Origin: DASRSS01 sp035656335
GTDB taxonomy: Bacteria > Actinomycetota > Actinomycetes > Mycobacteriales > Jatrophihabitantaceae
NCBI GenBank assembly: GCA_035656335.1
Contig: DASRSS010000141.1
Span: forward strand, 1-8,083
Direction of reading: 5' to 3'
DNA: 8,083 bases
Shown here piece by piece: positions 5,599 to 8,083 of the stretch (positions within the stretch are counted from its first letter, which is position 1; every line of letters starts with the position of its first letter). The notes beneath the pieces were generated by a model. That model was not told where the DNA came from and ran no database searches. It was given only the letters and a program-made list of their open reading frames with translations. The position numbers were made by a program, and so were the translations under genes.

Positions 5599-7524
5599 GT
5601 GAGCGCAACCGAGGTCGTCAAACGGGTTCTCGTCGGGCATCCACTGCGCAGTCGGCAACTGCACGAGACCCTGCTGCCGAAGTGGCTGGCGCTGCCGGTG
5701 TTCGCGTCCGACCCGCTGTCGTCGGTGGCGTACGCGACCGAACAGATCGTGTTGGTGCTCGCGGCGGGCGGCGCAACCTATCTGGCCTTCGCCAAGTGGG
5801 TCGCGGCGGGGATCGTCGCGCTGCTGGTGATCGTGGTGCTGTCCTATCGCCAGACCTGCCGCGCCTACCCGAACGGCGGCGGCGCGTTCGCGGTGAGCCT
5901 GGACAACTTCGGTGAGAACGCCGCGCTCGTCGCGGCGGCCGCGCTCCTGGTCGACTACGTGATGACGGTGGCTGTCTCCGTGGCCAGCGGGGTCGTCGGC
6001 ATCACCAGCGCCGCGCCGAGCCTGCAACCACACGCGGTGGCGCTGTCGGTCGGCTGCGTGGTTGTGCTGCTGCTCGCCAACCTGCGCGGTCTTAAGGAGT
6101 CCGGGCGGATGTTCGCCGTGCCGACCTACGCGTTCGTGTCCCTGACGTTCCTGATGTTCGCCGTCGCGGCGATCAAGGCAGCGACCGGAGACCTGCCGAC
6201 AGCGGCCACGGCGGCCGAGCAGTTGCACCGCACCGCCCGTGTCGGGGGACTGCTCACCCTCGTGCTCCTGGCCCGCGCGTTCGCGTCCGGCTGCACGGCG
6301 CTGACCGGTGTCGAAGCGATCAGCAACGGCGTGCCCGCGTTCCGTCCGCCCAAGCCGCGCAACGCCGCGAACACGCTGGCAATCATGGGCGTGCTGTCGG
6401 TGAGCATGTTCGCCGGCATCACCGTGCTCGCCCTGCACGTGGACGCGCGGGCGCAGCCCAATGGGAATCCGTCGGTCATCTCGCAGGTCGCCGCCGTGAC
6501 GTTCGGATCGCACGCTGCGTTGTTCTATCTCTACCAGGCAGCCACGGCGGGCATCCTGGTCCTCGCGGCGAACACGGCGTTCAACGGCTTCCCGGTCCTG
6601 TCCTCGATCCTCGCGCAACACAGCTATCTGCCCAGGCAGATGCACAACCGCGGCGACCGGCTCGTGTTCAGCAACGGAATCATCCTGCTCTGCGGCTTCA
6701 CGGTCGCGTTGCTGATCGGTTTCCATGCCGACGTCGACCAGCTGATCCACCTCTACATCATCGGCGTGTTCACCAGCTTCACGCTCAGCCAGGCCGGCAT
6801 GGTCCGGCACTGGAACCGCGCTCTCCGACTGACACCGCGCGGCGATCGCCAGATGCAGCTCGCGCGGATCGTAAATTTGATCGGTGCGCTCGCCACCGCT
6901 GCCGTGCTCGTGATCGTCGTCGGCACGAAGTTCCTGCAGGGTGCCTGGATCGCCATCCTCGCGATGGGGCTGGTGTTCGCGCTGATGAAGGCGATCCGGC
7001 GCCACTACAGCCGGGTGGCGACCGAGCTGGACGTGGCGATGAGCCTGAAGCCGGTGCTTCCCGCGCGCAACCACGCGGTCCTGCTCGTCTCACATCTACA
7101 CCTGCCGACGCTGCGCGCGATCGCCTACGCGAAGGCGACCCGTCCGGACAGCATCGTGGCGGTCACCATCCAGGTCGACGAGGACGACACCGCGCAGCTG
7201 CTCGACCGCTGGCAGAGCCAGGAGATCGACATCCCGCTGGTCGTTCTCGAATCCCCGTACCGGGAGATCACCCGACCGTTGCTGGAGTACCTCAGGCAGC
7301 GGCGGCGCGACCACCCACACGACGTCGTCACGGTGTTCGTGCCCGAGTACGTCGTCGGACGGTGGTGGGAGCAGTTCCTGCACAACCAGAGCGCGCTGCG
7401 CCTGAAGGGCCGGTTGCTGTTCGAACCGGGCGTGATGCTCACGAGCGTGCCGTGGCAACTGCGTTCGGACGGAGCCCAACCGCTGCTCAGCGGCCCGACT
7501 CATCCGGCGGGCCTGTCCCGCTGA
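5599..7524 (+). CDS. kimA: KimA-type potassium importer (APC superfamily, KUP-like)
   Basis: A 641-residue membrane transporter that resembles Bacillus subtilis KimA (YdaO), a high-affinity proton-coupled K+ importer, from end to end. Shared landmarks are the opening KRVLVGHPLRS, SDPLSSVAYATEQI (37-50), LSYRQTCRAYPNGGGAF (81-97), LLVDYVMTVAVS (116-127), ALTGVEAISN (234-243), LAANTAFNGFP (322-332), RGDRLVFSNG (351-360) and FTLSQAGM (394-401). Residues matching the K+-coordinating Asp36, Tyr43 and Asp117 of KimA are present as Asp38, Tyr45 and Asp119. After the roughly 12-helix core, residues about 485-625 form the cytoplasmic USP-like domain, ending LHNQSALRLKGRL and SVPWQL; in B. subtilis the transporter is inhibited by c-di-AMP. 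GTG 5599 matches the KimA N-terminus. It is divergent from kdpDE and probably regulated by that pair. Its last 38 bases overlap the convergent acetyltransferase gene. It may be annotated elsewhere simply as an APC family permease. Confidence 0.93.
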   Translation: MSATEVVKRVLVGHPLRSRQLHETLLPKWLALPVFASDPLSSVAYATEQIVLVLAAGGATYLAFAKWVAAGIVALLVIVVLSYRQTCRAYPNGGGAFAVSLDNFGENAALVAAAALLVDYVMTVAVSVASGVVGITSAAPSLQPHAVALSVGCVVVLLLANLRGLKESGRMFAVPTYAFVSLTFLMFAVAAIKAATGDLPTAATAAEQLHRTARVGGLLTLVLLARAFASGCTALTGVEAISNGVPAFRPPKPRNAANTLAIMGVLSVSMFAGITVLALHVDARAQPNGNPSVISQVAAVTFGSHAALFYLYQAATAGILVLAANTAFNGFPVLSSILAQHSYLPRQMHNRGDRLVFSNGIILLCGFTVALLIGFHADVDQLIHLYIIGVFTSFTLSQAGMVRHWNRALRLTPRGDRQMQLARIVNLIGALATAAVLVIVVGTKFLQGAWIAILAMGLVFALMKAIRRHYSRVATELDVAMSLKPVLPARNHAVLLVSHLHLPTLRAIAYAKATRPDSIVAVTIQVDEDDTAQLLDRWQSQEIDIPLVVLESPYREITRPLLEYLRQRRRDHPHDVVTVFVPEYVVGRWWEQFLHNQSALRLKGRLLFEPGVMLTSVPWQLRSDGAQPLLSGPTHPAGLSR

Positions 7525-8002
7525 CCGTCAGCCGTGCGGGCAGGTGCGGACGGTAGGCGACGGGCGTCCAGACGGCGATGGTCTTGGGCTTGAGGCGGGC
7601 GCCGAGCCGGGCGTAGAAGCGTTGCGCGCGAAGGTTGTCTGCCTCGACGCCCCACCGGACGGGCAGGTTGCGCGCTGCGGCCGTCGCCGCGATCGCGGTC
7701 ATCAGCGCCCGGCCGACGCCGGCATCGCGATGCCCCGGACGCACGTAGAGGTCGTCGAGCGCAATGAGGTCGCCACCGGTCCAGAGGTGCAACTGCGCGA
7801 CTGCCGAGACGTAGCCGACGGCGGCGCCGCCATGCTCGGCGACGAAGACGATGACATCGTCCCGGCCCAGCAGCGTGCGCCATCGGTCCGGCTCGACGTC
7901 GACCGCGCCGACGCCCTCCTCCGCCGCGATCTCGCGCATCATCTCGTGGACGACGTCGCTGTCGTGCGGGCCGGCACGCCGAATGCGGACCGCGCAGTTC
8001 AT
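7487..8002 (-). CDS. GNAT family N-acetyltransferase
   Basis: A 171-residue single-domain acyltransferase using acetyl-CoA. The N-terminal strand and helix (VRIRRAGPHDSDVVHEMMRE) lead to strands ending LIALDDLYVRPG. Motif A is at about 86-100, with the pyrophosphate-binding loop HRDAGVGRAL (91-100; the R-x-x-G-x-G/A pattern). The C-terminal motif B is WGVEADNLRAQRFYARLGA (117-135), with the usual Asn123 and Tyr130. The ATG at 8002 is preceded by GGGAG (8010-8014) at seven bases, which fixes the start. It overlaps the stop of the upstream gene by four bases (ATGA), so the two are translationally coupled. Its last 38 bases lie antisense to the end of kimA; the C-terminal tail after about residue 150 is outside the GNAT fold. 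The substrate cannot be told from sequence. Confidence 0.9.
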   Translation of the reverse strand: MNCAVRIRRAGPHDSDVVHEMMREIAAEEGVGAVDVEPDRWRTLLGRDDVIVFVAEHGGAAVGYVSAVAQLHLWTGGDLIALDDLYVRPGHRDAGVGRALMTAIAATAAARNLPVRWGVEADNLRAQRFYARLGARLKPKTIAVWTPVAYRPHLPARLTVSGTGPPDESGR

Positions 8003-8082
8003 GCCGGCACTCCCGTCGGCTCGTCGGCCGCAGTTCGCGCGGGGGTCCGGTAGACGGTGTCGCGCGTCGCATGCAGTTGCTC
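7999..8082 (-). CDS. 3' end of an unidentified gene upstream of the acetyltransferase (partial)
   Basis: Reading leftward from the right edge, one frame is open for 27 codons and stops with the TGA at 8001-7999, which overlaps the acetyltransferase ATG as ATGA. The peptide is EQLHATRDTVYRTPARTAAD followed by EPTGVPA, a mixed polar sequence ending in the flexible tail typical of a C-terminus. The four-base coupling overlap and the same strand make it likely to be a real gene end in an operon with the acetyltransferase. No family can be recognised from this fragment. Confidence 0.6.
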   Translation of the reverse strand, partial: EQLHATRDTVYRTPARTAADEPTGVPA

Positions 8083-8083
8083 G

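Noticed and set aside
5584..7074. Minus-strand open frame of nearly 500 codons opposite kimA
   Set aside because: The composition is His/Arg/Gln/Asp-rich with no motif or ribosome binding site. kimA on the plus strand matches its family from end to end.
1..8083. CRISPR array, tRNA/rRNA genes, insertion sequence or attachment site
   Set aside because: No regularly spaced repeats, cloverleaf-like sequences, transposase motifs or flanking inverted repeats were seen on reading both strands by eye.

Overview
This window is GC-rich, double-stranded chromosomal-type DNA. It has densely packed genes, GTG starts, strong G/C preference at third codon positions and a probable leaderless promoter, all of which suggest a high-GC actinobacterium. 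I cannot name a genus. I see no rRNA, tRNA, CRISPR array, transposase or phage gene. The window looks like ordinary chromosome with one decayed stretch at its left end.

Left end (1-1102). The first 71 bases hold the start of a minus-strand gene that runs off the window, with a clear ribosome binding site. Next come about 375 bases without an intact gene, which may include a peroxiredoxin-like C-terminal remnant. After this lies an ECF sigma factor gene (447 to about 1014/1102). Its region 2 and region 4 are both recognisable but are spread over all three forward frames by three small deletions.

Middle, plus strand (1108-3327). Three genes read rightward: an NADP-dependent medium-chain oxidoreductase of the zinc-free quinone-oxidoreductase type; a five-helix membrane protein with three membrane histidines, resembling cytochrome b561-like proteins; and methylglyoxal synthase (mgsA) with all its catalytic residues.

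Potassium module (3331-7524). A minus-strand operon encodes a KdpE-type response regulator and a short KdpD-type histidine kinase. The kinase keeps the four-helix DUF4118 membrane domain, a GAF-like linker and the kinase core, but has no N-terminal KdpD/USP sensor half. Divergently transcribed across a 133-bp gap is a KimA-type (APC/KUP-like) potassium importer with its C-terminal cytoplasmic domain. The gap holds helically phased heptamer repeats that look like a KdpE operator, and a TANNNT -10 element placed for a leaderless kimA transcript. The simplest reading is that this two-component system controls kimA in place of the usual kdpFABC.

Right end (7487-8083). A minus-strand GNAT acetyltransferase overlaps the 3' end of kimA by 38 bp. 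Its start overlaps by 4 bp (ATGA) the stop of another minus-strand gene, of which only the last 27 codons are in the window.

The most interesting candidate system is the headless KdpD-KdpE pair driving a KimA transporter, with methylglyoxal synthase immediately convergent to it.
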